Source: Roseomonas sp.
GTDB lineage: Bacteria > Pseudomonadota > Alphaproteobacteria > Acetobacterales > Acetobacteraceae
Reading direction: 5' to 3'
DNA length: 64,000 nt
NCBI GenBank assembly: GCA_020249265.1
Contig: JADCGA010000020.1
Coordinates: 54,055-118,054, forward strand
The notes under the pieces were generated by a model. It had not been told where the DNA came from, did no database searches, and was given only the letters and a program-made list of their open reading frames with translations. The stretch's first letter is position 1. The number at the start of each line of letters is the position of its first letter. Made by a program: the position numbers and the translations under genes. This document shows positions 16,643-24,733 of this stretch, one piece after another.

Positions 16643-17899
16643 TCAACGTTTTGCGGGATCGCCCGCGCCGTCGCCTTCCAGCACCCGCGCCATGGCGGGC
16701 AGGCGTTTGATCCCCCAGGCAATGGCTATGGCTGAAAGCACCACAGCTGCCAATGTTGGCAGGGTCATGCCGAAAATCTCTCCCGCGGCGCCCAGCAGCA
16801 GCGCGCCAAGGGCTGGAAAGGCGCGCACAATCAGGCCCCAAAGGCTCAGCACCCGCCCGCGCATGGCGGGGTCTGACGCTGATTGCGCGAGCGTCTGCGC
16901 GCAAATCCCATGCACGGACATGGCCGCGCCCATGATGGCGGCGCAAAGCACGCCAACGGGGAACCAACTTGTCGCAATAAAGCCCACCATGGCGAGCGAA
17001 ATCGCCGCCGGCGCGAAAACCGCGAGCCTGGTCGTGCCGCGCATCTTGCCGCGTGCGGAAACAAAGATGCCGGACAACAAGGCGCCAACGCCGAAAGCCG
17101 CGGTCAATACCGCCAGCGCTTCTGCCCCCAGGCCGAATTGCCGTTCCACATAAGGCGGCAGGATCTCCGGCAGGCTGCGCAGCAGCAATGCGACAATCGC
17201 CGCATAGGTCAGGATCGGCCCCAAGCCCGGATGCCCGGCCACGTAACGCAGCCCATCCCGCATATCGCCCCAAAGCGATTTCGTTTTTGCATGGCCCTGC
17301 CGTTCCTCGGCGGAGACCTTCAGCAAGGGCGTGGTGGCGGTTGCAACGAAATACGCGACCGCATTGGCCGCAATGGCCGGCCAAACGCCCGCCACTGCAA
17401 TCAACGGCCCGGCCAATGCCGGCCCCACAAACCGCGCCACATTGAAGCAGAGCGAATTCAGCCCCACCGCCGCGGTCAGGTCATTGCGCGGCACAAGCCC
17501 AGGCATGAGCGATTGCCGCGCCGGCTGCGCGAAGGAGGATGCAATGCCGTTCAGCACCTCAAGCGCCAGCAGCGTATAGATATCAAGCTTGTCGAGGGCT
17601 ACCAGCAGCGCGATCACAGCGGCCATGACGCCGATCATCGCCTGGCTCCAGAAGGTCAGCTTCAGGCGATCCGTGCGGTCCGCAATGGCGCCCGCAATGG
17701 GGCTAACCACCACGGCGGGCGCCAGATCGCAAAACGCCACCATTCCGACCCAGAAGGCACTACCGGTCAATTCCCAGGCGAACCAGGAAATGGCGATGCG
17801 GTGCATCCAAAGCCCGGTCCAGGAAATCAGGGAGGCAGTAAAAAAAACCTTGGCGTTACGATGGGAAAGCGCGCGCGTCAGAACCGAAAAGGATGCCAT
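16643..17899 (-). CDS. MFS transporter (exporter-like, MFS_3 type)
   Basis: A 418-residue major facilitator with about 12 predicted membrane helices, such as ISWTGLWMHRIAISWFAWELTGSAFWVGMVAF and the following loop PIAGAIADRTDRLK, the MFS motif A. LGLNSLCFNVARFVGPALAGPLI matches the EntS/YfiS-like exporter subgroup. Likely an efflux protein in the inner membrane; the substrate is unknown. The gene lies between a small lipoprotein gene (15 bp gap) and the Gfo/Idh/MocA oxidoreductase on the same strand. Confidence 0.9.
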   Translation of the reverse strand: MASFSVLTRALSHRNAKVFFTASLISWTGLWMHRIAISWFAWELTGSAFWVGMVAFCDLAPAVVVSPIAGAIADRTDRLKLTFWSQAMIGVMAAVIALLVALDKLDIYTLLALEVLNGIASSFAQPARQSLMPGLVPRNDLTAAVGLNSLCFNVARFVGPALAGPLIAVAGVWPAIAANAVAYFVATATTPLLKVSAEERQGHAKTKSLWGDMRDGLRYVAGHPGLGPILTYAAIVALLLRSLPEILPPYVERQFGLGAEALAVLTAAFGVGALLSGIFVSARGKMRGTTRLAVFAPAAISLAMVGFIATSWFPVGVLCAAIMGAAMSVHGICAQTLAQSASDPAMRGRVLSLWGLIVRAFPALGALLLGAAGEIFGMTLPTLAAVVLSAIAIAWGIKRLPAMARVLEGDGAGDPAKR

Positions 17900-17914
17900 G
17901 CGCGCGGGCCGCCT

Positions 17915-18271
17915 TCAGCGCCGTGCGCGGATATTCTGTGGGCGTTGTGCGCCTGGATCAACCGGCGCCTGGCCGGTCCCCGTATTGCGGATGCATTCGC
18001 GAATCAATTCGTCACGCAAGGTTTGTTGCCGAAAGCTATCAGAACGAAGCCGCGCGGTGGGCACATCATTCGTCATGTCGCTGTCACCGAAATTTGAATC
18101 TGCCCGCATCATTTGACCTCGTTCGCGGAAATTGACGACACGTTCGGCTTCCTGCGTGCAGATACGCTGCAATTCAGGTGTGGCGCCGGCCACCGCCCCG
18201 CGCGGGGTAGGGGGCGCTTCCTGCTGCGCGCAGGCCGCAAGGACCAAAAGCAAGGGCAAAAATCGGATCAT
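17915..18271 (-). CDS. Small predicted lipoprotein
   Basis: A 118-residue protein with a short signal MIRFLPLLLVLAAC; the lipobox L11-A12-A13-C14 predicts lipidation at C14. The mature part is hydrophilic (TPELQRICTQEAERVVNFRERGQMMRADSNF) with two further Cys (in RICTQEA and IRECIRN) that could pair. No family is recognised. Its start overlaps the stop of the upstream hypothetical gene as ATGA, so the two are coupled. Confidence 0.72.
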   Translation of the reverse strand: MIRFLPLLLVLAACAQQEAPPTPRGAVAGATPELQRICTQEAERVVNFRERGQMMRADSNFGDSDMTNDVPTARLRSDSFRQQTLRDELIRECIRNTGTGQAPVDPGAQRPQNIRARR

Positions 18272-18762
18272 GAGGGGGCTCCCGCCGGAATCATCCGGGT
18301 TAATAGCGCGGTAAGTGTAGCCTCGTCGAACCGGCCCGCCGGATCAAGCGGCACGCTGGCGGCGGCGCGCAGCAGGGCAGGGTGCAATTCCGCCCCGGTG
18401 GCGCGCAGCGCAAAAAAACCCTTGAGGCGCGCGATCCGCCCCATCGCCTCGATCAGCGCCAGAAGCCTGAGGCAAACCGCGAGGCCCTGAGCCGTGGCAA
18501 GCCCATGGCGCGCATCCACCGCTTCCGCCCAGCAGGCGGCATCGGCATCGGCCAGCAGCAATTCCATCGCCTCCCCATCCGGGCGGCGGAAGATAAGGCG
18601 GCGCGGAATGCCCCAGATCTCCGCGCCTGCGGCACCGCGCGCCGCTTCCCAGGCGCCCAGCAGATCGCGCGCGGTCACTGCCGGCGTTTCCTCGGGCGGG
18701 AAGGGGATGGCGTAGGTCAGCGCCCCATCCGGGGTCGGGATGATCCTGATTGAGCTCGTCAT
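18268..18762 (-). CDS. Conserved-looking hypothetical protein
   Basis: A 164-residue cytoplasmic protein, not recognised. It begins MTSSIRIIPTPDGALTYAIPFPPEETPAV and is rich in Ala and Leu with a basic middle (GIPRRLIFRRPDGEAMELLLADADAACWAEAVDARHGLATAQG). I chose the ATG at 18762, preceded on the minus strand by a purine-rich AAAGGGGGG. A longer reading to 19128 would run antisense through the amidase gene and is rejected. It is coupled to the lipoprotein gene by an ATGA overlap and divergent from the amidase. Confidence 0.65.
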   Translation of the reverse strand: MTSSIRIIPTPDGALTYAIPFPPEETPAVTARDLLGAWEAARGAAGAEIWGIPRRLIFRRPDGEAMELLLADADAACWAEAVDARHGLATAQGLAVCLRLLALIEAMGRIARLKGFFALRATGAELHPALLRAAASVPLDPAGRFDEATLTALLTRMIPAGAPS

Positions 18763-18853
18763 GCCCCCCCTTTCTGGACCGGCTGGGCGTGCCGCGCCAG
18801 CCATGAATTGCACCCCCGCTTGACGCGCGCCATGGGCACGGCACTCTTGTATC

Positions 18854-20131
18854 ATGACCGAAATCGCAGACCTGACCGCATCCGAAGCCGCGCGGCGCAT
18901 CGCCGCGGGTTCCCTGACCGCCTCTGCCCTGGCCGAGGCCTGCCTGGCGCGCATCGCCGAACGCGAGCCTGAGGTGCGGGCCTTCGCCTGGCTCGATCCC
19001 GCCCTGGTGGGGCACGGGGCGGCGGCCTTGGATAAGGGCGGACCGTCGGCGCCGCTGAAGGGCATTCCTTTTGGCGTGAAGGATGTGCTGGATACCGCTG
19101 ATATGCCTTCGCAATATGGATCGCCCATTTATGCGGGGCACAGGCCGCGCAGCGATTCGGCTGCCGTTGCCATGGCGCGGGCGGCGGGGGCGCTGATCAT
19201 CGGCAAGACCATCACGACGGAATTCGCCACGCGCCATCCGGGCGCCACGACCAACCCGGCCAATAAGCACCACACGCCGGGCGGGTCTTCATCCGGTTCG
19301 GCAGCCGGCGTGGCGGCAGGCTTCTTCCCGCTGTCCTTCGGGACGCAAACCGGCGGCAGCATTATTCGCCCGGCGGCGTTTTGCGGCATTGTCGGCTTCA
19401 AGCCAAGTTTTGGTGCCATCCATCGCGGCGGCATGAAGGTGATCAGCGAAAGCCATGACACGATTGGCGTCATGGCGCGCAGTGTTGCTGATTGCGCGCT
19501 TTCCATGGGCGCGATGACGGGGCGGGATTACGGCAAGCCCGAGGAAAAACTGCCCCGCGCGCCGCGCCTGGCCTTCACCCTTGGCCCGCCCGCGGCCAAG
19601 GCAGCGCCCGAGACTTTGGCCCTGATGGAACGCGCCATCGCGGCATGTCGCCGTGCGGGCGCAGAGGTGGTGGAAATCACCCTGCCTGAGGTGATGACCG
19701 AAGCTTTTGAAGCCCATGAATATGTGACGAATATGGAAGGGCGATATTCCTTGGGATGGGAGTTGGTTGCAGCACGGGCGCAGCTTTCCGATGTCATTAA
19801 GGAAAAGCTTGATTGGGCAAAGCGCTTTCCAACCGCGCAGCTTGATGCGTGCAAGCTGGTGCAGGCCAAGGCGCGCGCGGCGCTACCTGCCGCGATTGAA
19901 GGTTTTGATGCGGTGATCACGGCTTCTGCCGCCGGGGAAGCGCCGGCGGGGATTGGTTGGACCGGCGATCCTTCCTTCAATTCGCTCTGGACGCTGCTGC
20001 ATGGGCCATGCGTGACAGTGCCTGCGGGGGCAGGGCCGAAGGGCTTGCCGCTTGGCGTGCAAATCGCAGGCCGCATCGGCGAAGATGCCAAGGTGCTGGC
20101 GATTGGGGAATGGGTACGCGGCGCCTTGTGA
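18854..20131 (+). CDS. Amidase signature family hydrolase
   Basis: A 425-residue amidase with an intact Ser-cisSer-Lys triad: K76 in GVKDV, cis-Ser in GGSSSGS (143-149) and nucleophile S169 in GTQTGGSIIRPAA. FCGIVGFKPSFG follows as expected. Such enzymes hydrolyse amides or carbamoyl compounds; GatA is excluded as there is no gatB or gatC nearby. A LysR gene follows 47 bp downstream on the same strand. The substrate is unknown. Confidence 0.9.
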   Translation: MTEIADLTASEAARRIAAGSLTASALAEACLARIAEREPEVRAFAWLDPALVGHGAAALDKGGPSAPLKGIPFGVKDVLDTADMPSQYGSPIYAGHRPRSDSAAVAMARAAGALIIGKTITTEFATRHPGATTNPANKHHTPGGSSSGSAAGVAAGFFPLSFGTQTGGSIIRPAAFCGIVGFKPSFGAIHRGGMKVISESHDTIGVMARSVADCALSMGAMTGRDYGKPEEKLPRAPRLAFTLGPPAAKAAPETLALMERAIAACRRAGAEVVEITLPEVMTEAFEAHEYVTNMEGRYSLGWELVAARAQLSDVIKEKLDWAKRFPTAQLDACKLVQAKARAALPAAIEGFDAVITASAAGEAPAGIGWTGDPSFNSLWTLLHGPCVTVPAGAGPKGLPLGVQIAGRIGEDAKVLAIGEWVRGAL

Positions 20132-20178
20132 TGCGGGCTTCTGCCTAATGGGGCTTGGGATCAAGCGAAGGTCGCTAC

Positions 20179-21090
20179 GTGGACAAGCTTGAAGCCAACC
20201 GCATGTTTCTGGCGGTGATGGAAACCGGCAGCTTCACCGCCGCTGCGGCGCGGCTTGGCACCAGTTCCGGCCAGGCATCCAAGCTTGTTTCATCTTTGGA
20301 AAATGCGCTGGGTGTGCGGTTGCTCAACCGCACCACCCGCGCCATTGCCGCGACCGAAGCCGGCCAAGCCTATTTTGAACGCATGCGCGCCCTGCTGGAT
20401 GAGTTTGACGGGCTGGAAGCTTCCATCCGTGATGCGGCGCAGGAACCGAAAGGGCGTCTGCGCCTGACCGCGCCACTCACCTTTGGCGCCTTGGCCCTGA
20501 CCCAAGCCTTGAGTGATTTCGCGCTGGCCTATCCGCAGATTGAATTGGATGTGAATTTTTCCGATCGCAGGGTCAATCTGGTGGATGAGGGGTTTGATAT
20601 GGCGATCCGGGGCGGGCGCCCCGATGATTCCAATATGGTGGCGCGCAAGCTGTGCGATTTACGGCTTTTGGTCGTGGCCTCGCCCGCATATTTGGCGCGA
20701 AGCGGCGCCCCCGCTGATCCCCATGCGCTTGGCACAATGGATTGCATCATTTCGACGAATTTGCGCGACCCCAATCATTGGCGCTTTCGCGATGCGAAGG
20801 GGAATGGCTTCAACGCCCCGGTTCAGGGGCGGCTCCGTTTTTCCAATGCGCAAGCCTGCCTGAATGCCGCCGAGGCCGGGCTTGGCTTGGCCTGCGTGCC
20901 AAGCTTCGTCGCTGCCGAGGCTCTGCGCGCGGGGCGGGTTCAGCGCGTGTTGGCGGCGTTTGAGGCTGAACCCTCCGCGCTTTACGCGCTTTACCCCCAT
21001 AGCCGCCATTTGGCCGCCAAGCTGCGGCGCCTGGTGGATTTCCTGGTGGAGCGCTTCCGGGGCAAGCCAGCCTGGGATGAGGGTTGGTAG
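20179..21090 (+). CDS. LysR family transcriptional regulator
   Basis: A 303-residue LysR regulator of the CrgA/AaeR-like subgroup. Residues about 1-60 hold the winged helix-turn-helix (FLAVMETGSFTAAAARLGTSSGQASKLVSSLENALGVRLLNRTTR). The effector domain contains GRLRLTAPLTFG and GFDMAIRGG. I chose GTG at 20179, with GAAGG at 20167-20171 (7-nt spacing), over an upstream TTG. Two bases after its stop is a perfect dyad with the T-N11-A form, lying before a DoxX and dioxygenase pair, which it probably controls. Confidence 0.9.
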   Translation: MDKLEANRMFLAVMETGSFTAAAARLGTSSGQASKLVSSLENALGVRLLNRTTRAIAATEAGQAYFERMRALLDEFDGLEASIRDAAQEPKGRLRLTAPLTFGALALTQALSDFALAYPQIELDVNFSDRRVNLVDEGFDMAIRGGRPDDSNMVARKLCDLRLLVVASPAYLARSGAPADPHALGTMDCIISTNLRDPNHWRFRDAKGNGFNAPVQGRLRFSNAQACLNAAEAGLGLACVPSFVAAEALRAGRVQRVLAAFEAEPSALYALYPHSRHLAAKLRRLVDFLVERFRGKPAWDEGW

Positions 21091-21091
21091 T

Positions 21092-21114
21092 ATTTCTTCC
21101 AATACGGAAGAAAT
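21092..21114. promoter_or_regulatory. LysR-type dyad upstream of the DoxX/VOC genes
   Basis: ATTTCTTCC and GGAAGAAAT are perfect 9-bp arms with spacer AATAC; T21097 and A21109 give the T-N11-A spacing of LysR boxes. It lies between the lysR stop and the doxX start, about 100 bp before the latter. A T-rich stretch (21119-21126) follows, so a weak terminator role is an alternative. Confidence 0.55.
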
Positions 21115-21214
21115 AACCTTCTTTTTAGCGCGATTATCTTTGCCAAGCGTCTGTATCATGTTCCGCGCAGTGCCGGTGCGACGGCGCAATTCAATCTGAT
21201 CAAGGACCAAGACC

Positions 21215-21655
21215 ATGAGCGACGCTACGATTGCCCACCAAACCTTCGCCACCCCGCTTCGGATCGCCAAGGCCGATCTGGCCGCGCTGCTGCTGCGTGC
21301 CTCCATGGGGATATTGTTTCTGGCCCATGCCGGGATCAAGATTTTTGTATTCACGCCTGCCGGAACGGTTGGCTATTTCGCAAGCCTCGGCCTGCCCGCC
21401 GTGCTAGCCTACGCGGTGATCATGGCCGAGCTTTTCGGCGGACTTGCCCTGCTGCTTGGACTTTGGACGCGCTGGGTTTCGCTGGCGCTCCTGCCTGTTC
21501 TGCTGGGGGCGATTTTTCTGTCGCATGGCGCCAAGGGCTTTTTGTTTTCCAACCCGGGCGGCGGCTGGGAATTCCCGGCCTTCTGGGCGGTGGCGCTGGT
21601 GGTGCAGGCCTTGTTGGGCGGTGGTGTCTATGCCCTGAAAAAGGAAAATGGCTGA
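21215..21655 (+). CDS. DoxX family membrane protein (CatD-like)
   Basis: A 146-residue inner-membrane protein with four predicted helices: LLLRASMGILFLAHAGIK, LPAVLAYAVIMAELFGGLALLLGL, WVSLALLPVLLGAIFL and FWAVALVVQALLGGGVYAL. The family includes DoxX and Bacillus subtilis CatD, encoded next to the catechol dioxygenase CatE. The same pairing is seen here: a two-domain VOC dioxygenase follows 31 bp downstream. AAGGACC precedes the ATG. It may tie quinone or redox status to the dioxygenase. Confidence 0.88.
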   Translation: MSDATIAHQTFATPLRIAKADLAALLLRASMGILFLAHAGIKIFVFTPAGTVGYFASLGLPAVLAYAVIMAELFGGLALLLGLWTRWVSLALLPVLLGAIFLSHGAKGFLFSNPGGGWEFPAFWAVALVVQALLGGGVYALKKENG

Positions 21656-21686
21656 TCCAGCCGGCACGTGATTGAGGAGGGATACC

Positions 21687-22553
21687 ATGACCGCAACGCT
21701 TGATGCCTTTGATATTCGGCAATCAGCACTCCGCATTGGGCGCGTGGCGCTGAAGGTGCGTGATCTTGATAAGGTCGCTGAATTTTACGAGAAAACCCTG
21801 GGGCTGCGCAGATTATCCGCCTCAGCGGATCGCGTGACCTTGGGGTCAGCCAAGACTGCGCTTTTGGAAATGATCGCCACACCAGCGGCCAAGCCACGCG
21901 ACCCGAACGAGGCGGGGCTGTTTCATATCGCCTTTCTGCTGCCGAGCCGCGCCGCCCTGGGGGCTTGGCTTGCCTATGTGATCGAAAACCGCCTGCCCGT
22001 GCAGGGTGCGTCTGATCACATTGTCAGTGAGGCGATCTATCTTGCCGATCCTGAGGGCAATGGGATCGAGGTTTATGCCGATAGCCCCTTATCACAATGG
22101 CATGATGCCGCGGGCAATTTGCTGATGGGCACAAAGCCCCTGGATGCTGAGAAGGTGGTTTTGGCGTCACAGGGTTCCACCTGGTCCGGCTTTCCGGATA
22201 ATGGGCTGATCGGCCATATGCATCTTCAGGTGGGTGATACCGATACATCCGAAAAATTCTACCGCGACATTCTTGGGTTTGGCCTGACGCGGCAGAGGCC
22301 AGGGGCCGCCTTTTTCGGCAGCGATGGTTATCATCACCATGTGGCGTGCAATACCTGGAATAGCCAGGGCGCTGGGATGCGTTCGGCTGATGCCGCGGGT
22401 TTGGCGTCCTTCGATATTCTGCTGCGTTCATCTGAAAAAAAAGCCACCATACTAGACCGCGCCAGCAAGGCTGGTATCGGCATAGACCGCGATGGTGAGG
22501 CTGTTTCGATCAATGATCCTTGGGGCAATAGGATCAATCTTTTGGCGGCGTGA
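21687..22553 (+). CDS. Two-domain VOC (glyoxalase/extradiol) dioxygenase, CatE-like
   Basis: A 288-residue vicinal oxygen chelate protein with two beta-alpha-beta-beta-beta modules (about 18-125 and 165-288). Candidate Fe(II) ligands are the His of GHMHLQV, a His in YHHHVA and the Glu in NGIEVYAD, as in Bacillus CatE catechol 2,3-dioxygenase. The second copy of the last motif reads NDPWGNRINLL and lacks Glu. A strong GAGGAGGGA precedes the ATG at 21687. It is the second gene of a DoxX-dioxygenase pair downstream of a LysR gene. Catechol or a quinone-derived diol is the likely substrate; activity is inferred. Confidence 0.82.
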   Translation: MTATLDAFDIRQSALRIGRVALKVRDLDKVAEFYEKTLGLRRLSASADRVTLGSAKTALLEMIATPAAKPRDPNEAGLFHIAFLLPSRAALGAWLAYVIENRLPVQGASDHIVSEAIYLADPEGNGIEVYADSPLSQWHDAAGNLLMGTKPLDAEKVVLASQGSTWSGFPDNGLIGHMHLQVGDTDTSEKFYRDILGFGLTRQRPGAAFFGSDGYHHHVACNTWNSQGAGMRSADAAGLASFDILLRSSEKKATILDRASKAGIGIDRDGEAVSINDPWGNRINLLAA

Positions 22554-22635
22554 TGGCCTGGGAGCGCTTCGGCGCATTGGCCAGGCCATTGGCGGTTGGG
22601 TCATTGCCGCGCCCCTTAACGCGAGGCTTGGCGCG

Positions 22636-23607
22636 CTATTGCGGCTGACTGCCGGCAGCGCGCACCACCGTCGCCCAGCGATCCACTTCCGAACGCACCA
22701 GCCGCGCCAGCGCTTCCGGCCCCATCTGATCCGGCACGGCGGGGATGGAGCCCAAATCCTCGATCCGCTTGCGGATCGCAGGGTCATTCAGCGCGGCGCG
22801 CAAAGCCTCATCCAGCTTTTGCACCACCGGGGCTGGCGTGCCACGCGGGGCGAAAATCGCGTTCCAGCCTTGGAAGATATAGTCAGGCACCCCGGCTTCG
22901 GGCGCCGATGGAACCCCAGGCGCATTGGGGTTACGCGTCGTGGCCGCGGTCAACAGGCCGCGCATGGTGCCGGCCTGGATTTGCGGCACAGCGACGGGGG
23001 CCAGCAGGCAGGCGCTATCCACCTGCTGCGCCACAATATCATTCAAAGCGGGGCCTTCGCCGCGATAGGGGATTTCATTCATCCGCGCGCCGGTCAGATG
23101 CGCAAATAGCGAACAGGCCAAATGATTGGTGGAACCAATCCCCGCATTGGCATTGGAAACCTGGCCCGGATTGGCGCGGACTCGCGCCAGGAATTCCTGC
23201 ATGGTCTGCGCGGGGAAGCCATTGCGCACCACGAAAAACAGCGGCGTGCCGGCAATCAGCCCAATCGGCTGCAATTCGCGCGGGTCATATTGGATGGCCC
23301 GATAGATGGAGGGCGCCGCCGAATGGCTGCCCAGGCTGCCGACGGTCAGCGTATAGCCATCCGGTGCCGCTTGCGCGCCGCGCGCCCCGCCAATGGTGCC
23401 GCCGGCGCCCGAGACATTTTCTACCGTCACGCGCTGGTTCAGAGTCTTCATCATGTTATCGGCCACAATGCGCGCCAGCACATCCGTGGCGCCGCCTGGG
23501 GCAAAGACCACGATCATATTGATGGTGCGATTGGGGAAATCCTGCGCGGCGGCGGGCTGGGCCAAGCCAAGGAACAGCGCGGCCAGGGCCGCCAAAAGAC
23601 GCTTCAT
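22636..23607 (-). CDS. Bug-type (TTT family) periplasmic solute receptor
   Basis: A 323-residue Bug receptor. The chosen ATG follows GGGAGGAAGC and starts the signal MKRLLAALAALFLGLAQPAAAQ; the mature protein opens DFPNRTINMIVVFAPGGATDVLARIVAD. VTVENVSGAGGTIGGARGAQAAPDGYTLTVG and the C-terminal half match the family. Upstream in-frame codons (to 23709) add non-signal sequence and are excluded. It is divergent from a 2-hydroxyacid dehydrogenase gene 149 bp away, which suggests a hydroxy or keto acid ligand. No permease genes are near. Confidence 0.92.
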   Translation of the reverse strand: MKRLLAALAALFLGLAQPAAAQDFPNRTINMIVVFAPGGATDVLARIVADNMMKTLNQRVTVENVSGAGGTIGGARGAQAAPDGYTLTVGSLGSHSAAPSIYRAIQYDPRELQPIGLIAGTPLFFVVRNGFPAQTMQEFLARVRANPGQVSNANAGIGSTNHLACSLFAHLTGARMNEIPYRGEGPALNDIVAQQVDSACLLAPVAVPQIQAGTMRGLLTAATTRNPNAPGVPSAPEAGVPDYIFQGWNAIFAPRGTPAPVVQKLDEALRAALNDPAIRKRIEDLGSIPAVPDQMGPEALARLVRSEVDRWATVVRAAGSQPQ

Positions 23608-23756
23608 GATGCTTCCTCCCGTTGGGCACTCTGGCGGGTTTGTCCCGTTCTGCCCCCAACATGGAAGCTTCCCCTTACCCCCGCCGTCAAGCGCCACCCC
23701 TTGCGCCACTGCCTTGGGCGCTTCAGGGTCTGGCGGAGCAAGACCAGGAGAACCCC

Positions 23757-24725
23757 ATGCTGCCGCCGCGCGAGAAAATGACCATCTGCTTCGCCCATGT
23801 CGCCTATCGCTTTGCCGATCGCTTCGCGCTGCGTGGCGCTGGGATTGATTTCTTTGAAGTGCGCAATCGGGATGATCTGGATGCGCGGATCGCGGGCGCG
23901 GATGTGCTGGTCTGTTCCGGCCTGTGGCGCAATGATTTGCCGAAGCTGTCGCCCCGCTTGCGTTTCGTGCAATCCGCCAGCGCCGGGACGGATCAATATG
24001 ACCGCGACGTGCTGCGCGCGGCGGGTATCCGGCTGGCGAGTGCTCAGGGCTGCAATGCCAATGCCGTGAGTGAACATGCGATTGCGCTGATGCTCGGCAT
24101 TCTGCGTCGCGTGCCGGAAGCGCGCGACAATCAGGCCAAGCGCTTCTGGCGCGGCATGATGGGCGATTTCACGAAGCGCGAGGATGAAGCCGGCGGCAAG
24201 ACGGTGATTGTGGTGGGCACAGGCCGCATTGGCGGGCGCATTGCCCGTGTCTGCAAGGCTTTGGATATGCAGGTGATTGGCGTACGCCGTGATGCTTCAG
24301 CCGGCGCCAATGGCGCGGATGAGGTGCATTCCTTCACGAACCTGCCCGCGCTATTGCCGCGCGCGGATTTCGTTGTGCTGGCCTGCCCGCTGACGGATGA
24401 ATCGCGTGGCCTGATTGGCGCTGCCGCGCTTGCCGCCATGAAGCCAACCGCGCATCTGGTGAATGTCGCACGCGGGCGTGTGGTGGATGAACCGGCGCTG
24501 ATCGCTGCCTTGCAGGCCGGGCGCATCGCCGGCGCCGCTTTGGATGTGACGGTGGATGAACCCCTGCCGGAAGCCAGCCCGCTTTGGACCATGCCCAATG
24601 TGCTGATCACGCCCCATACCGGCGGTGAGACGCATAAATACGAAGACAATGTGCTGGATATGATGATGGAAAATCTGAACCGGCAATGGCGTGGTGAAAC
24701 CGCCTTGTTCAATCAAATCGTTTGA
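23757..24725 (+). CDS. D-isomer-specific 2-hydroxyacid dehydrogenase
   Basis: A 322-residue NAD(P)-dependent dehydrogenase. VVGTGRIGGRIARVCKAL is the dinucleotide loop, and catalytic Arg, Glu and His can be placed in NVARGRVVDEPAL, VTVDEPLP and ITPHTGGET. ATG at 23757 follows AGGAG with 6-nt spacing. It reduces or oxidises a 2-keto/2-hydroxy acid pair (glyoxylate/hydroxypyruvate reductase is possible). Stop and next start are 8 bp apart, so it is co-transcribed with the M20 peptidase gene. Confidence 0.9.
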   Translation: MLPPREKMTICFAHVAYRFADRFALRGAGIDFFEVRNRDDLDARIAGADVLVCSGLWRNDLPKLSPRLRFVQSASAGTDQYDRDVLRAAGIRLASAQGCNANAVSEHAIALMLGILRRVPEARDNQAKRFWRGMMGDFTKREDEAGGKTVIVVGTGRIGGRIARVCKALDMQVIGVRRDASAGANGADEVHSFTNLPALLPRADFVVLACPLTDESRGLIGAAALAAMKPTAHLVNVARGRVVDEPALIAALQAGRIAGAALDVTVDEPLPEASPLWTMPNVLITPHTGGETHKYEDNVLDMMMENLNRQWRGETALFNQIV

Positions 24726-24733
24726 GGTGCGTG

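Noticed and set aside
18763..19128. N-terminal extension of the hypothetical gene ending at 18268
   Set aside because: It overlaps the amidase gene in antisense, while the ATG at 18762 has a purine-rich site before it.
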